Below are positions 35,759-46,359 of a DNA stretch of 64,000 bases, piece after piece. The notes beneath the pieces were generated by a model. That model made no database searches. It had not been told where the DNA came from and saw only the letters and a program-made list of their open reading frames with translations. Numbering within the stretch: position 1 is the stretch's first letter; the number at the start of each line of letters is the position of its first letter. Location of the stretch: contig JAMWFC010000090.1 in the NCBI GenBank assembly GCA_027475525.1, positions 1,178,001-1,242,000 of the forward strand, written 5' to 3'. The position numbers and the translations under genes are program-made. This stretch comes from Macrolepiota albuminosa (Eukaryota; Basidiomycota; Agaricomycetes; Agaricales; Agaricaceae).

Positions 35759-36413
35759 TTTCGAGTTGTGATGTAATATTAGATCAGGTGACTATAGTGA
35801 TGGTTGCTTCATATGTAACCTGTTTTGTACTCGTGAATTGATTTCAACGATGAGATTGTCTGTGTACGGTGCCTGGCTATCAGTCCATATATTGCTCGTT
35901 GTTTTTAAATATGCATCGTTCACAAGGTATGCACGTATCTAATTTGGTGCGACATATCTCATGTACGGTCGACAGGGAGCCTACAGTAATTCAACCCGCG
36001 CGCTCTCGATACCTATGTGTTCTGTCGAACGCCGAGCAATGCTCGATCTATGATACTGAGCGATGCTCGATCCGTGATACTGAACGATGCTATTGTACCT
36101 ATACAGAATGCCATACTACTGTACGGTTTGATATGTGCACAAATCAGTGCACATACCTTGCAATTCAAGACTCCATGGGCAACAGGACACACACGCATTG
36201 GGTATTTTCCTTTTTTAGGGTCAACATACCTAATCGATACTATGTTTTTTTTCGGTTCTATATGCCCTGGTTATATTATTGTAGATTTTCGACTGTTCCG
36301 GCGACGTTCAAACGATGCAGGATAACGCGAGGTTCTATATGCCCTGGTTATATTATTGTAGATTTTCGACTGTTCCGGCGACGTTCAAACGATGCAGGAT
36401 AACGCGACTTTTT
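35759..36413. other. Leader region upstream of the Helitron gene
   Basis: No gene. It contains short CGATGCTCGATC-type repeats near 36040-36090 and the 77-bp-period duplication at 36254-36407. Confidence 0.5.
36254..36407. repeat. 77-bp-period tandem duplication 3
   Basis: 36254-36330 and 36331-36407 are identical 77-mers, directly adjacent, just upstream of the Helitron reading frame. Confidence 0.95.
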
Positions 36414-39077
36414 ATGATGCGATCCCTCATGTCCCGTCACGATTTTCTAGCGTGCCTGCGCCGATGCCACCTAGGTCCTATATTGTGTAACCGCATGATG
36501 AGGAACAATGTATGTAATGTTACGTTTGCTGTCGAAACCTTACTGCGTGGATACTGTTTGCCTGATACGTGGCCTTGTTTGGACCAACACATCGTTATTA
36601 GCTCAACCCTTTCTGCAGTAAAATCGTTTGTGGTACCTGGACTTAGAATATCAGGGTATTCGCATCTATCTGCGTCTAGAGCTTCCCGTAGGAGTGGTCG
36701 ATTGTCCGCGCGCAAGTCCCTCGGACGTCAAAGATCGCTTCGTAAACCTAAACGTGTCCTCAGGCGACCTATAGGCGGTGGTAAAACCTATGCGTTCTCC
36801 TTTGCACAAGTAGATACGTACATCGACGCGAGTCAGGGCAAACACAACCCGCGACACGTATTCAAATTCATCAATCATGCAGATGATGTAGGTTTGCTGT
36901 CGTACCCGATTGCTGCAGGATACGTGCATGCTAGGCTGCCTTTGTCTACCCTTTCACAACATCTCACATTGAAGCAGCTACGATCCGTAGCGCGTATACA
37001 TGGGATTGTGCTGCCTAAGCGTTTTAGAGCGTCACATCCAAGTGATTTATTTAATTCTCACAGTTGCTCGAAATGCGTTAGTTGGTCTACTGTATTGACG
37101 GCTGAACTCAGTTCACAAGCAAGAAACACGCTGAGACGCTCTGTAGTGCGTAATCAAAAGTATGAAGTTGTTCTTGAGGCAGATGTTCGGGGCCCTGACA
37201 AGCCCGAATTTCCTCCTGCGCCTCTTACACCAAGCCTAACTACTCAAATCATACGCGACTTTTGCAACGAAACAGGTCCAGCGCAATTAGAAGAAAGCGG
37301 TTGCGCTGTTTGTGGTTTGCTGCGCCCAGTTAAGGATATGCATACTCTAAAAAGTATGAAAGGGTTTCTCGGTGTGTTATCCGCCAAAGGAGTTACCAGA
37401 GTGGAGAGGCGTTCAGGAACGGAATCTGTGAGAGAAATAAAAGGCCCGGTGTTGGATCATAGATGCAATTCTGTCTGTTCAGAGTGCAGGATCCCATTGT
37501 TGAAGGGCAAAGTTCCTAAGTATGCACTTGCAAACGGTTTTTGGATTGGTGCTGTTCCAGTTGTTTTATCCCGTTTAAATTGGGTTGAACAGCTCCTTGT
37601 CGCCAAAGTACGCAGGTCTCTCTGTTTCACACATGTGTCGTCCTCGGGTCTCAGCAAAATGAACGCACATTTGATCGCTTTTGAATCTCCCGTTGAAAAG
37701 GTTTACCATGTACTGCCTCCTCCGAGGGCTGACATGGATGATGTTTTAGCTATTCTATTTACAGGGCCTTGTCAGCCTACTGGGGAAGATCTCAAACGAT
37801 TGCCTTTGCTTGTCCGCCGAAACGCTGTGAAGCAGGCATTGGAATGGCTCAAGCTTAATCACTCTGCTTATACGGACATTGAAATATGCGATAGCAATCT
37901 TGACGACTATCCAGAAGATACACCACCTGTAAAGGTCGTTTACAAAGAGTCTCTGGAGGAAAACAGAACAGTTGACCCTGCTGTTTACAAGGTTGATGGA
38001 GACAATGGGGTATCAGCCGGTGATTGTCCTTTTGTCGTGCATGGACTGACGGGGGAGAGCCTATCAGCAAAAACAAAAGATGAGCTTAAAGGCATTGCTT
38101 TGAAGCACTGGCACTCCAATGGCAAAGCACTGCTGGTTGGACATTCATCCCGTCCGGTTAATTGGATGAAGGACGCAACTGTTTATCCCCAAATGTTTCC
38201 CTGGTTGTTTCCGTATGGCTTTGGGGGTCCAGGCTGTGTAAAAGGCTGTGTCTCTGTTAAGGTTCACAAAGGCAATCTGCTCATGTATCACGATAAGCGG
38301 TTCCAGAGAGATACTGGCTTTCCCTTTGCGGCATTCAGTCATGAGCAGATCAGAGCCGCAACTACAGGGGGCTTTCTGGCGATTGAAAGAAACGACTTTG
38401 CTCATATTGCTGAACGCATAGCAAGTCTCGACGTGGAATTACTCAAAAGTATGGCTGATCGTATGGCCAAAGGCGAGATTATCAAGCCCACGAACCAGGA
38501 GGAACAGAAATGTTTCAAAGTTATTGAAGACGTTGATGCTGTGTCGGGCCGGATCGACGGATCTCCAATAACAAAAAAGCATATGAGGAACGAGATATGG
38601 TCATTAGTGATTGACAAAGGCGCACCTTCTTGGTTTATAACGTTGTCGCCTGTGGATATCAGACACCCTATATGTTTGTACTATGCCGGTGATAATATAA
38701 AGTTTGAACCTGATGTATTATTACCTTCTGACACTGCATATCGACTTATTGCACGTAATCCTGTTGCAGGGGCCAGATTTTTTCATTTTATGGTGTCTGC
38801 TTTCATAAAGCACGTATTGGGTGTTGATACTGAGCACGAAGGCTTGTATGGTCACACGTCTGCATACTACGGGACAGTCGAGCAGCAAGGTAGACTTACC
38901 TTGCATCTGCATATGCTTCTTTGGCTTCGTGGAAGTCTATCACCTGAGGAAGCTCGTCGGAAAATCATGGACCCCTCATCTGACTTTCAGAGGGCCCTAG
39001 TAGAATATCTGGAATCTGCCTTCACCGGCGACTTCGGAAAATCATGGACCCCTCATCTGACTTTCAGAGGGCCCTAG
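36414..39077 (+). CDS. Helitron Rep/helicase, part 1 (N-terminal and HUH region)
   Basis: Rolling-circle replication initiator part of a Helitron transposase. The long frame holds zinc-finger-like pairs (CSKCVSW, CAVCGLL), the Helitron-like N-terminal domain (WMKDATVYPQMFPWLFPYG, then a typical GGFLAIERNDF) and the HUH metal site in LTLHLHMLLW (38904-38912). The start is uncertain: the first ATG of the frame (36315) lies in a duplicated segment, so 36414 (MMRSLMSRHDF) is used. The frame is cut at 39077 by the duplication at 38957-39112; similarity continues in another frame from 39124. After collapsing the duplicate a one-base shift still remains near 39113. Confidence 0.85.
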   Translation: MMRSLMSRHDFLACLRRCHLGPILCNRMMRNNVCNVTFAVETLLRGYCLPDTWPCLDQHIVISSTLSAVKSFVVPGLRISGYSHLSASRASRRSGRLSARKSLGRQRSLRKPKRVLRRPIGGGKTYAFSFAQVDTYIDASQGKHNPRHVFKFINHADDVGLLSYPIAAGYVHARLPLSTLSQHLTLKQLRSVARIHGIVLPKRFRASHPSDLFNSHSCSKCVSWSTVLTAELSSQARNTLRRSVVRNQKYEVVLEADVRGPDKPEFPPAPLTPSLTTQIIRDFCNETGPAQLEESGCAVCGLLRPVKDMHTLKSMKGFLGVLSAKGVTRVERRSGTESVREIKGPVLDHRCNSVCSECRIPLLKGKVPKYALANGFWIGAVPVVLSRLNWVEQLLVAKVRRSLCFTHVSSSGLSKMNAHLIAFESPVEKVYHVLPPPRADMDDVLAILFTGPCQPTGEDLKRLPLLVRRNAVKQALEWLKLNHSAYTDIEICDSNLDDYPEDTPPVKVVYKESLEENRTVDPAVYKVDGDNGVSAGDCPFVVHGLTGESLSAKTKDELKGIALKHWHSNGKALLVGHSSRPVNWMKDATVYPQMFPWLFPYGFGGPGCVKGCVSVKVHKGNLLMYHDKRFQRDTGFPFAAFSHEQIRAATTGGFLAIERNDFAHIAERIASLDVELLKSMADRMAKGEIIKPTNQEEQKCFKVIEDVDAVSGRIDGSPITKKHMRNEIWSLVIDKGAPSWFITLSPVDIRHPICLYYAGDNIKFEPDVLLPSDTAYRLIARNPVAGARFFHFMVSAFIKHVLGVDTEHEGLYGHTSAYYGTVEQQGRLTLHLHMLLWLRGSLSPEEARRKIMDPSSDFQRALVEYLESAFTGDFGKSWTPHLTFRGP

Positions 39078-39112
39078 TAGAATATCTGGAATCTGCCTTC
39101 ACCGGCGACTTC
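38957..39112. repeat. 77-bp-period tandem duplication 4
   Basis: A 79-nt identical segment (38957-39035) recurs at 39034-39112 with period 77. It lies inside the Helitron coding sequence and duplicates the peptide region around ALVEYLESAF. Confidence 0.95.
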
Positions 39113-39123
39113 TTACAGGGACG

Positions 39124-42100
39124 ATGGACCAAGTAATAGATAACATTGAAAAATCCAAGAAGATGCCAGAATATATTGATCCCACACGGACGATGCCCCA
39201 GCCCCCTCCTCCCGATCATTTGTGTCGGAGTAAACAAGAAACTTCAATCAACAGACTCCCAGTACCAACAGCCCGTGATGCTTCTACGGACAGTATACCC
39301 GATGCTGGTCAATCTGACCCTCAGGCACTGCCCCAGGAGTGTGTCGGATGTGAGGAGACATCTAATTGGTGGACTCAATTCCGTAACACTGTAGATGACA
39401 TTGTATTTAGGTCAAATGTGCATACCTGCCATACATCATATAAGAAGGACGGAAGTAAAAAATTAGGCAAAGAGAATAAAGGATGTCTAGACAACAAATG
39501 GGGCAGATGTAAGGCTCGGTTTCCCAAAGAACTCTTCCAACAGACTGAAGTCGACCCTCTAACAGGTGCGCTCAATATGCGTAAAGCGGAACCATGGCTG
39601 AATACATTCACCGCATCTTTGAGTTATTTGTTTAGATGCAACACTGATGTAACTAGTCTTCGTTCGGGAACGGCGGTCAGGGGTGTCCTTTTATATGTCA
39701 CTAAATATATAACTAAATCATCGCTTAAAACGTACACAGCATTTGAGGCCGTTGGCACAGTGCTCACAAAATACCAAGATATTGTTAACGGACCTCTCCC
39801 ACAGCAAGAAAAAGCAAGGTCTCTCATGACAAAAATGGCCAATGTAATGAGTGCAAAGTCAGAAATGGGTTCCCCGATGATATGTATGTACCTTCTTGGT
39901 AACCCCGATCATTACACCGACCATAAATTCACCAATCTTCATTGGCCCAGCTTCGTCCGCGAGGTCAAACGTGCTTGGCCCGAAGATCAGCCAACTGACA
40001 GTTCATACGGGTCTGACAAAATAGCGATCATCAGAAAGAAAGGCCGAGTAGTGGGACTATCTCCTGTGTTTGACTACATATACCGTGGCATAGAATTGCG
40101 CAACATGACATTGTACGAATGGGCTTCTAGATGCGAACGAGTAAAATCAACTCGTAGAGGGAACAAAAGTTCCAAGTCTAAAACGGCCAACACACTGACC
40201 GTCAACTTTACAGACGATCATCCCTTGTCGGACTCTCATGCTACCCTTGTGTATCCGCCAGGGCAGAAGCGCGTGCCCAATTTCATAGGTCCTACTCTTC
40301 CAAGGCGTGATAAAGGGGATAGAGACGAATACTGCGTCACAATGCTTACCTTATTCAAGCCTTGGCGTTCAGGTGCTGATTTAAAAAACAAGTATGATTT
40401 ATGGAGCGCAGCATTCGACAACCACCATTTTACCGAGAGGCAATTGTGTCTTATGGCTAATATGAATATTAAGTATGAGTGTATGGATGCCCGTGACGAC
40501 TTCTATGCACAACTGAAGCGAGGCGGTATGGCATTCCCGGGAATGGACAATTCAGTTTCCAATATCAGAGATATCGAACAAAAGGATTATGTGGACGACG
40601 AAGATAACGGACAACCTGAGGACTACGGGATAGACCTTGACTGTAGTAATGAGATTGGCAAAACCGAATTAAAACGTCGGAGAGACATGGCTATTATGAC
40701 TTCCACCATGACGAACCTGAATTGGGATAAGCCTGTAATGGCCCGAACCTCCCCTGATACAACGAAGCATTCACCTTCGGTGTCAGACATGCCCGGTACT
40801 TACTGGAGACATAAGGTCAGTGAAACTCGTGCGTCCATATTAAAAGATAGGCAAAAAGACATGTTGTCTGTTCGTGAACAGCGCGTTGGAAGATCAGATG
40901 AACAAAACAAGCCGGGCATTGTGGAAGTATGTGATCGCAGTTTCCTAGAGAAAAAACATTTAAATATCAAATGGGAACCCACCATATCCGAAATTACTAC
41001 CAGTTTCAATCTCAATGAGGAACAAACCAGAGCATTTAGAATAGTGGCTAACCACGCTGCCACTTCTAACCCCGAACAGTTGAGAATGTATATGGGGGGT
41101 ATGGGGGGCACCGGGAAAACACAGGTGCTTAAAGCGCTGTCCCAATACTTTGCAGCCCGTGGAGAATCTCATAGGTTTGCAGTGGTTGCTCCTACCGGCA
41201 CTGCAGCATCACTGTTAGGTGGATCGACTTACCATTATCTGTTTGGAATTAATGATATGGTACGTGACTCTCCGGCACAACTGGCTCAAGTAAAGTCACG
41301 CCTTATCGGGGTGCAATATGTATTTTTCGACGAAGTATCCATGTTGTCTTGCAGGGATATGTACAAGATATCAGCGCGCCTTACTCAGATTACAGGTCTG
41401 TCGCACCTCCCTTTTGGCGGTATGAACATGGTGTTTGCTGGCGATTTTGCCCAGCTGCCGCCAGTAACTGGCCGTGAGAATGCAGCGCTGTACAGTCGCA
41501 GTGTGGGTATGCGATCTATCGATCTGAACGAACAAAAGGCTGCATTGGGTAAAGCAGTTTGGCACCAGGTTACTGCAGTAGTCATATTGAGACAGAATAT
41601 GAGACAGACAATGCAAAGTCCAGACGACAAATCCTTTAGAACGGCCCTCGCTAACATGAGGTATCGAGCATGCACCAAAGACGATATCCAGTTCCTGGAG
41701 TCTCGGCGAGTCTCCAATCTTTCAGACTCCTCGCTTCTCAATGATGACTTCCGTAATGTGTCTATCATAACAGCACACAACATAGATAAAGATGCTGTCA
41801 ATGTGGTTGGAAGTAGTAGATTTGCCCTGGAGAGTGGGCTCGAGCTGACAGATTTCTTTAGCGAAGATACTGTACTTGACAAGGGTGACGAGAGCACATG
41901 CAAAGGTAAAGGTCGAGGAGCATCAGGTAGAAACAGAGTTCCTCTACACTCCTCTATTCAGAATATTTTATGGGAGCAGCCTCCTTCATCCACATCTGGT
42001 CAAGTTGCAGGCAAACTGTCGCTATGCGTCGGCTTACCTATTATCATCAAGACTAACATTGCCACAGAGCTCTGTATCACAAATGGTCAAGAAGGTTACG

Positions 42101-42738
42101 TATATGGATGGAAGTCGTGTACGGGTTCTGTTGGTCAACGTATGATAGACACGCTGTTTGTAAAACTGAAGAATCCACCGCACCACGTACAGATAGAAGG
42201 TCTTTCTGAAGACATAGTACCAATAACTAGAAGCACAGTTTCGACTGAATGCAGTCTACCTAACGATCAAAAGATTACAATTTCGCGATCACAAGTCGAA
42301 ATACTCGTCAACTATGCTATAACCGATTACGCTAGCCAAGGGAAGACTAGGCCTTTCAATCCTGTTGACTTGTTCAAATGTCAATCCCATCAGGCTTACT
42401 ATACAGCACTGTCCCGAAGCGCTACTGCAGCCGGAACTATTATAATACGCGGATTTGACAGAACCGTCATTCAAGGAAAAGCAACTGGCGCACTACGCCA
42501 GGAGTTCCGGGATTTGGAGTTGCTGGATGAGATAACAAGGCTGAGGTATGTAGGGAAGCTGCCAAAGGGTTTCCATGACGCTCCAAGACGGTCCGATTTG
42601 ATAGCATCATTTAGACGATGCAAAAGCGACACCTACTTTCCTCCTCATTTGCATCCGTCCCTGAGATGGAGTAAAAACGATCAATTTGATGATTCAGGGT
42701 ACATAGACATAAATTGGCATATAATATCAAGAGAAAGG
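39124..42738 (+). CDS. Helitron Rep/helicase, part 2 (catalytic Tyr and PIF1-type helicase)
   Basis: Continuation of the Helitron transposase. It carries the two catalytic tyrosines in YVTKYITK (39694 and 39706) and a PIF1-type SF1B helicase: Walker A MGGTGKTQ (41101-41124), Walker B FFDEVSMLS, motif III FAGDFAQLPPV, ITDYASQGKT and YTALSRSA. These functions nick and unwind the donor strand during rolling-circle transposition. The first ATG here is only where the open frame starts after the break at 39077; it is not a real start. The frame runs into the LTR at 42739; the eight residues after it are encoded by the LTR and are not native. Confidence 0.9.
42734..42738 (+). repeat. Target-site duplication AAAGG (left)
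   Basis: AAAGG directly precedes the 5' LTR and is repeated at 53756-53760 after the 3' LTR: a 5-bp duplication, the size made by Ty3/gypsy integrases. Confidence 0.92.
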
Positions 42739-42929
42739 TGTAACATATTATACTTAGTTAAATAATTAATATACACTTATATTAATTAATTATTATTACT
42801 CTACATACATCCTGGCTGCCTTATGTAAGGCAGCCAATTTTACTGTCATACTCGTAGTACTAGAATCGAAGATCGATCTGGTTCTGTTGGTGTGACCGTA
42901 AGGCTATCCTTATACTTGACTTTGTTTCA
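42739..42929 (+). repeat. 5' LTR (191 bp)
   Basis: Begins TGTAACATATTA and ends CTTTGTTTCA; matches 53565-53755 base for base by eye. The first part is AT-rich with an ATTAATTAATTATTATT stretch. It contains a perfect 10-bp hairpin at 42814-42835. Confidence 0.95.
42814..42835. terminator. Hairpin within the LTR (possible 3'-end signal)
   Basis: GGCTGCCTTA and its exact reverse complement TAAGGCAGCC are separated by 2 nt. The same hairpin recurs in the 3' LTR at 53640-53661. A role in transcript end formation or dimerisation is possible but inferred. Confidence 0.4.
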
Positions 42930-43079
42930 CTTTTTTGAACCTTTCGGGTTCAATTCTGATACTACGGACAAAGACTACGGGTCTAGACTGATAGCCTAGA
43001 CTGTGATTGCATCGAACAGTGCATCAACTTCTTTGACGCACGCTTCCGGGTAAAACGAGACGTAGCAACACTTGATTGG
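42930..43079 (+). other. Leader and primer-binding region of the LTR element
   Basis: No TGG-initiated tRNA primer site follows the 5' LTR. Instead the sequence begins CTTTTTTGAACC and forms a small hairpin GAACC-tttc-GGGTTC. Priming may be by an internal tRNA fragment or by self-priming as in Tf1-type elements (inference). Confidence 0.4.
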
Positions 43080-46000
43080 ATGGAGACCAATCAATCTACT
43101 GAACCGACACGCGATGGTGAGACCATCGACCAGTCGTTGGCATATCCTCAATCTGCGGTGACTGACCCGGGTCGTCCCGGGTCAGAATATACAGAGGCCG
43201 AGCCCTCCCGGCAGCCTCAGGGAATGCCAGGAGGGACGCAATGGAGTGAAGTACGGCCGACAGCTGCGCCAAGCGGTGCAGCGAGACCAGGAGCATTTGT
43301 GGAAGACCTGGAACAGCAGGTCGGCAGGGAGCATGAATCTCCCATGCAGACTGGGAGGTCAGGGCGGCAATCCCAGAGCAGGAGTAGTGCTCAGGGACAT
43401 ACCGAAGGTCGCAGACCTTCGTCGTACTTTTTGGGGAAGATGCCGAGGCATGAGGCGGGCAGTTGGAGAGTTCCAACTGAATCCACTCCCATGACGCAAC
43501 GTCAGCAGGGATCCGGAGTGCCACAGGAAACGACAATGCCTGAGCAAAGAACGCCGGCAGTACACTGGGAAGACGAAACATCCGATGACGAAGAGAGTGG
43601 ACGGAGTGAGTCCACCCTGCAGGTTCAGTGTGCTATGTTATGGAAGCGGTATCCTAGCATTACAAAGGATACCACGCGTGCTCGACTGGGACTGTATGTA
43701 CTGAAACACATACGGTTGATACAGGCTAGAGGTGAAACTGTACCTCAGTTGAATACTGTTGAATACATTACATTGTACGTTCAGATTCTTGAGCTGGAAG
43801 CCCAAGCATATATGTATCGCAAGGCAAATCGAGGATCAGCTGCCTCGACTCCAGAGGGGGCAAACTTGATTCCGAATATACCCCCGGTGGCAAAACCAGA
43901 GTTGTCTCCCCATCTGGAAGAGGCAATAAGCAATATATATGCGCCCCAGCAAGCGGGAGAGTCTGACGAGCAGTTTGCTGCCAGGTTCGCTGCAGCACAA
44001 AGACAGAATGTATTCAGAGGTCAACGAAGGAGACCTCTGTCGACGACGGAATCGGTGTCTACCATACCTGTGGTAGATAGTAACCTACCCGAAGCGGTGG
44101 AGCCAAGACACCCTCCCACAAAACAGGAATCAGTGGAGAATGTTCCACTGATGAATCAAGTGCCGTTGGCTGATAAGTTCGCAGAAAGAGTAGCTTATCA
44201 GCGCATGCGAAACCAAGACATGAAGCGCCAGGGACACTCCTGGATAGATGACCAGGGAATTGTCTTCGATGGGATAACTCCCATCGATGAGATGAGAAGG
44301 CAATATGTCCAACGGACACGACAGCCTGACACCAGGAGAGGGGAACCGCCCACGGCGGATCCGAGTCGAGCCCCTGGGAAGCAGGTGATAGAAGAGCTAG
44401 GGGGACAGGAGAGCCCACTGCAGTGGAATGGTACCGAGAAAGTGCACTATACAGGTCACCGACCTGTACGAGCATTCTCTGTGGTACCTCCAGCGGAAGG
44501 TAGAAATAAGACGCCTGGAATAACTGAGGCAACAAAGGTGTATACTGAAAATATGCACCAGCGCCTCAGTAGTATAATCGACGATGCGGTAGGCGTAGCA
44601 TTGCGCCTTCCCGAAGGTATCAAGCCGCGTAAGGCGGAATCGAAACACATTCTTCCGTACAGAGGGGAGTCCAAATTCAGCGACTTGGAAAATTGGACGA
44701 TGGATGTGTGCAACCATCTGGCCGCATGCCAGTATGGAGGGGATCGTCTGGATCGAGAACGTGTATTCGTTCTCCCGGAGTTCTTGGACGGACCAGCCAA
44801 AGCCTGGTTCCGTCACCATGTCTTGCACTACAATCGTGCACGACAGCAATGGACGTTTAAGGATGTAATCCTTGAATTGTATAACCGGTTTGTTAGCGCA
44901 TCCACTATGCAGGATGCTCGGGAGGCGTTCATTGCAACCTCCTACACTGAACGGTTAGGTGTTCAAGGTTTCTATGACACCTTGATAGACCACGCGCAAA
45001 ATATGTCAATTTACCCAGATAACTGGGTAATGATTGATACCTTTCTGCGGGGGATACCTGATGCAATGAGAGAGTCTCTCATTTGTGATGACGGACTATC
45101 ACCCGAAGTAAATACCGTCGAGGAATTCGTAGCGCATGCATTGCGCTACGAGCAAGCCCACAAAATAGCGCGACACTTTGGGCTACATAGCTCAAAGGTT
45201 CGATCGGCGAACAAGGCCGAGCCTCGGAAGGTAGGTACCTTCTGGGCTCGTCGAAAGGAGATGGTGGGCAATACGAACCCGAGGTTCGTGGTAAGAGCAG
45301 CACCTCGGCAAGACCGACGCTTCCGGAGCGACCGGCCGGGGGACCGTAGGGATGCACCGGCACAGGATGCTCAGAGAGGTCCGCGCCGAGAGAGTGCTCG
45401 ACCGCATCAGGCTGCTGGTGAGGCTAAATTACCGACACCGACTGGGCCACCGAAGTATGAAGCAGCTCGCCCTTTCGTGGCGAGTAAGTGCTTCAAATGT
45501 GGCCAGCCTGGGCATTTTGCGAATGCATGCCCAGTGGGTGGTGGAAGGCCTATGGGTAAGCCACGTGCCTATGTGCGGGCGGCCCACACTGCTATCCCGG
45601 ATGCTGAAGGGATAGACTCCGGGAATGAACCTGATGTGGAAGACGATGAGGTGGAGAACCTCATACATGATGCACCAGAGGACGAAAACGCCTCTGCGGT
45701 GGAGGAGTTGTCGGATGATGAATACGTGGAAGTTGACGTATACGACAACGATTATTACGCCCGGGAGTCAGACTCAGAGTTCATGGGAGCTCTGACGGAC
45801 TACCCGGCCAGCGCATTAGACCGGCCAGTTGGAGCAGCCAATGTTAAGGTGTATAAGGTACACCTTCGCAAGGCTCCAGAAAAGCTGGTGAGACCGGTGT
45901 TGAAGCGCGAGGACAAGGAGTGCCTGGCGTCGTACGTTGAGGTGAATGGCCACAAGGCATGGACATTGTGGGATTCAGGTAGTACGACTACTGGGGTGAC

Positions 46001-46355
46001 ACCCCAGTTTTGCCAAGTGCACGATATTTCTGTTAGTGAGTTGAAGGAGCCACTACTCCTTCAATTGGGTACTGTGGGCAGCCGAGCTGCGGTACAGTTT
46101 GGTACGCAGGCGAGTATCGCCTGTGCGAAGTCGAGGACGAAAGAGTACCTTGACGTGGCGAACTTTGACCGGTACGACATGATTATCGGCACTCCGTATA
46201 TGAGGAAGCACAACGTGATGCTGAACTTCAGGAAGAATGAGATAGTGGTAGACGGTACCACCATTCCTGCAGTGCGAGTGACCGTGGATAATGGCGATGG
46301 ACGACTCCATCGACACCGCGCCACGGAGAAGAAGGTGCTAGTCAGGCGACACTGA
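43080..46355 (+). CDS. Gag-protease polyprotein of the LTR element
   Basis: 1091-aa structural polyprotein. The N-terminal third is Gln/Pro/Ser-rich and probably disordered. The capsid-like region (FSDLENWTMDVCNHL to FLDGPAKAWFRHHV) matches the gypsy Gag fold. A basic stretch leads to a CCHC zinc knuckle (CFKCGQPGHFANAC, 45489-45530) for RNA binding. An acidic linker precedes the aspartic protease, with its active site in WTLWDSGSTTTGV (Asp at 45972) and the flap/second strand MIIGTPYMRKH. The frame ends at TGA 46353, followed by CTAG, and stays open into pol, so Gag-Pol is probably made by readthrough. The start at 43080 is the first ATG, 150 nt after the LTR. Confidence 0.92.
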   Translation: METNQSTEPTRDGETIDQSLAYPQSAVTDPGRPGSEYTEAEPSRQPQGMPGGTQWSEVRPTAAPSGAARPGAFVEDLEQQVGREHESPMQTGRSGRQSQSRSSAQGHTEGRRPSSYFLGKMPRHEAGSWRVPTESTPMTQRQQGSGVPQETTMPEQRTPAVHWEDETSDDEESGRSESTLQVQCAMLWKRYPSITKDTTRARLGLYVLKHIRLIQARGETVPQLNTVEYITLYVQILELEAQAYMYRKANRGSAASTPEGANLIPNIPPVAKPELSPHLEEAISNIYAPQQAGESDEQFAARFAAAQRQNVFRGQRRRPLSTTESVSTIPVVDSNLPEAVEPRHPPTKQESVENVPLMNQVPLADKFAERVAYQRMRNQDMKRQGHSWIDDQGIVFDGITPIDEMRRQYVQRTRQPDTRRGEPPTADPSRAPGKQVIEELGGQESPLQWNGTEKVHYTGHRPVRAFSVVPPAEGRNKTPGITEATKVYTENMHQRLSSIIDDAVGVALRLPEGIKPRKAESKHILPYRGESKFSDLENWTMDVCNHLAACQYGGDRLDRERVFVLPEFLDGPAKAWFRHHVLHYNRARQQWTFKDVILELYNRFVSASTMQDAREAFIATSYTERLGVQGFYDTLIDHAQNMSIYPDNWVMIDTFLRGIPDAMRESLICDDGLSPEVNTVEEFVAHALRYEQAHKIARHFGLHSSKVRSANKAEPRKVGTFWARRKEMVGNTNPRFVVRAAPRQDRRFRSDRPGDRRDAPAQDAQRGPRRESARPHQAAGEAKLPTPTGPPKYEAARPFVASKCFKCGQPGHFANACPVGGGRPMGKPRAYVRAAHTAIPDAEGIDSGNEPDVEDDEVENLIHDAPEDENASAVEELSDDEYVEVDVYDNDYYARESDSEFMGALTDYPASALDRPVGAANVKVYKVHLRKAPEKLVRPVLKREDKECLASYVEVNGHKAWTLWDSGSTTTGVTPQFCQVHDISVSELKEPLLLQLGTVGSRAAVQFGTQASIACAKSRTKEYLDVANFDRYDMIIGTPYMRKHNVMLNFRKNEIVVDGTTIPAVRVTVDNGDGRLHRHRATEKKVLVRRH

Positions 46356-46359
46356 CTAG
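46338..46359 (+). promoter_or_regulatory. Probable stop-codon readthrough site UGA-CUA-G with hairpin
   Basis: The gag stop TGA at 46353 is followed by CTAG, the strongest known natural readthrough context. The stop lies in the 3' arm of a perfect 8-bp stem, CTAGTCAG / CTGACTAG, with a 6-nt loop (46338-46345 and 46352-46359). Pol continues in the same frame without a further stop. Confidence 0.7.
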
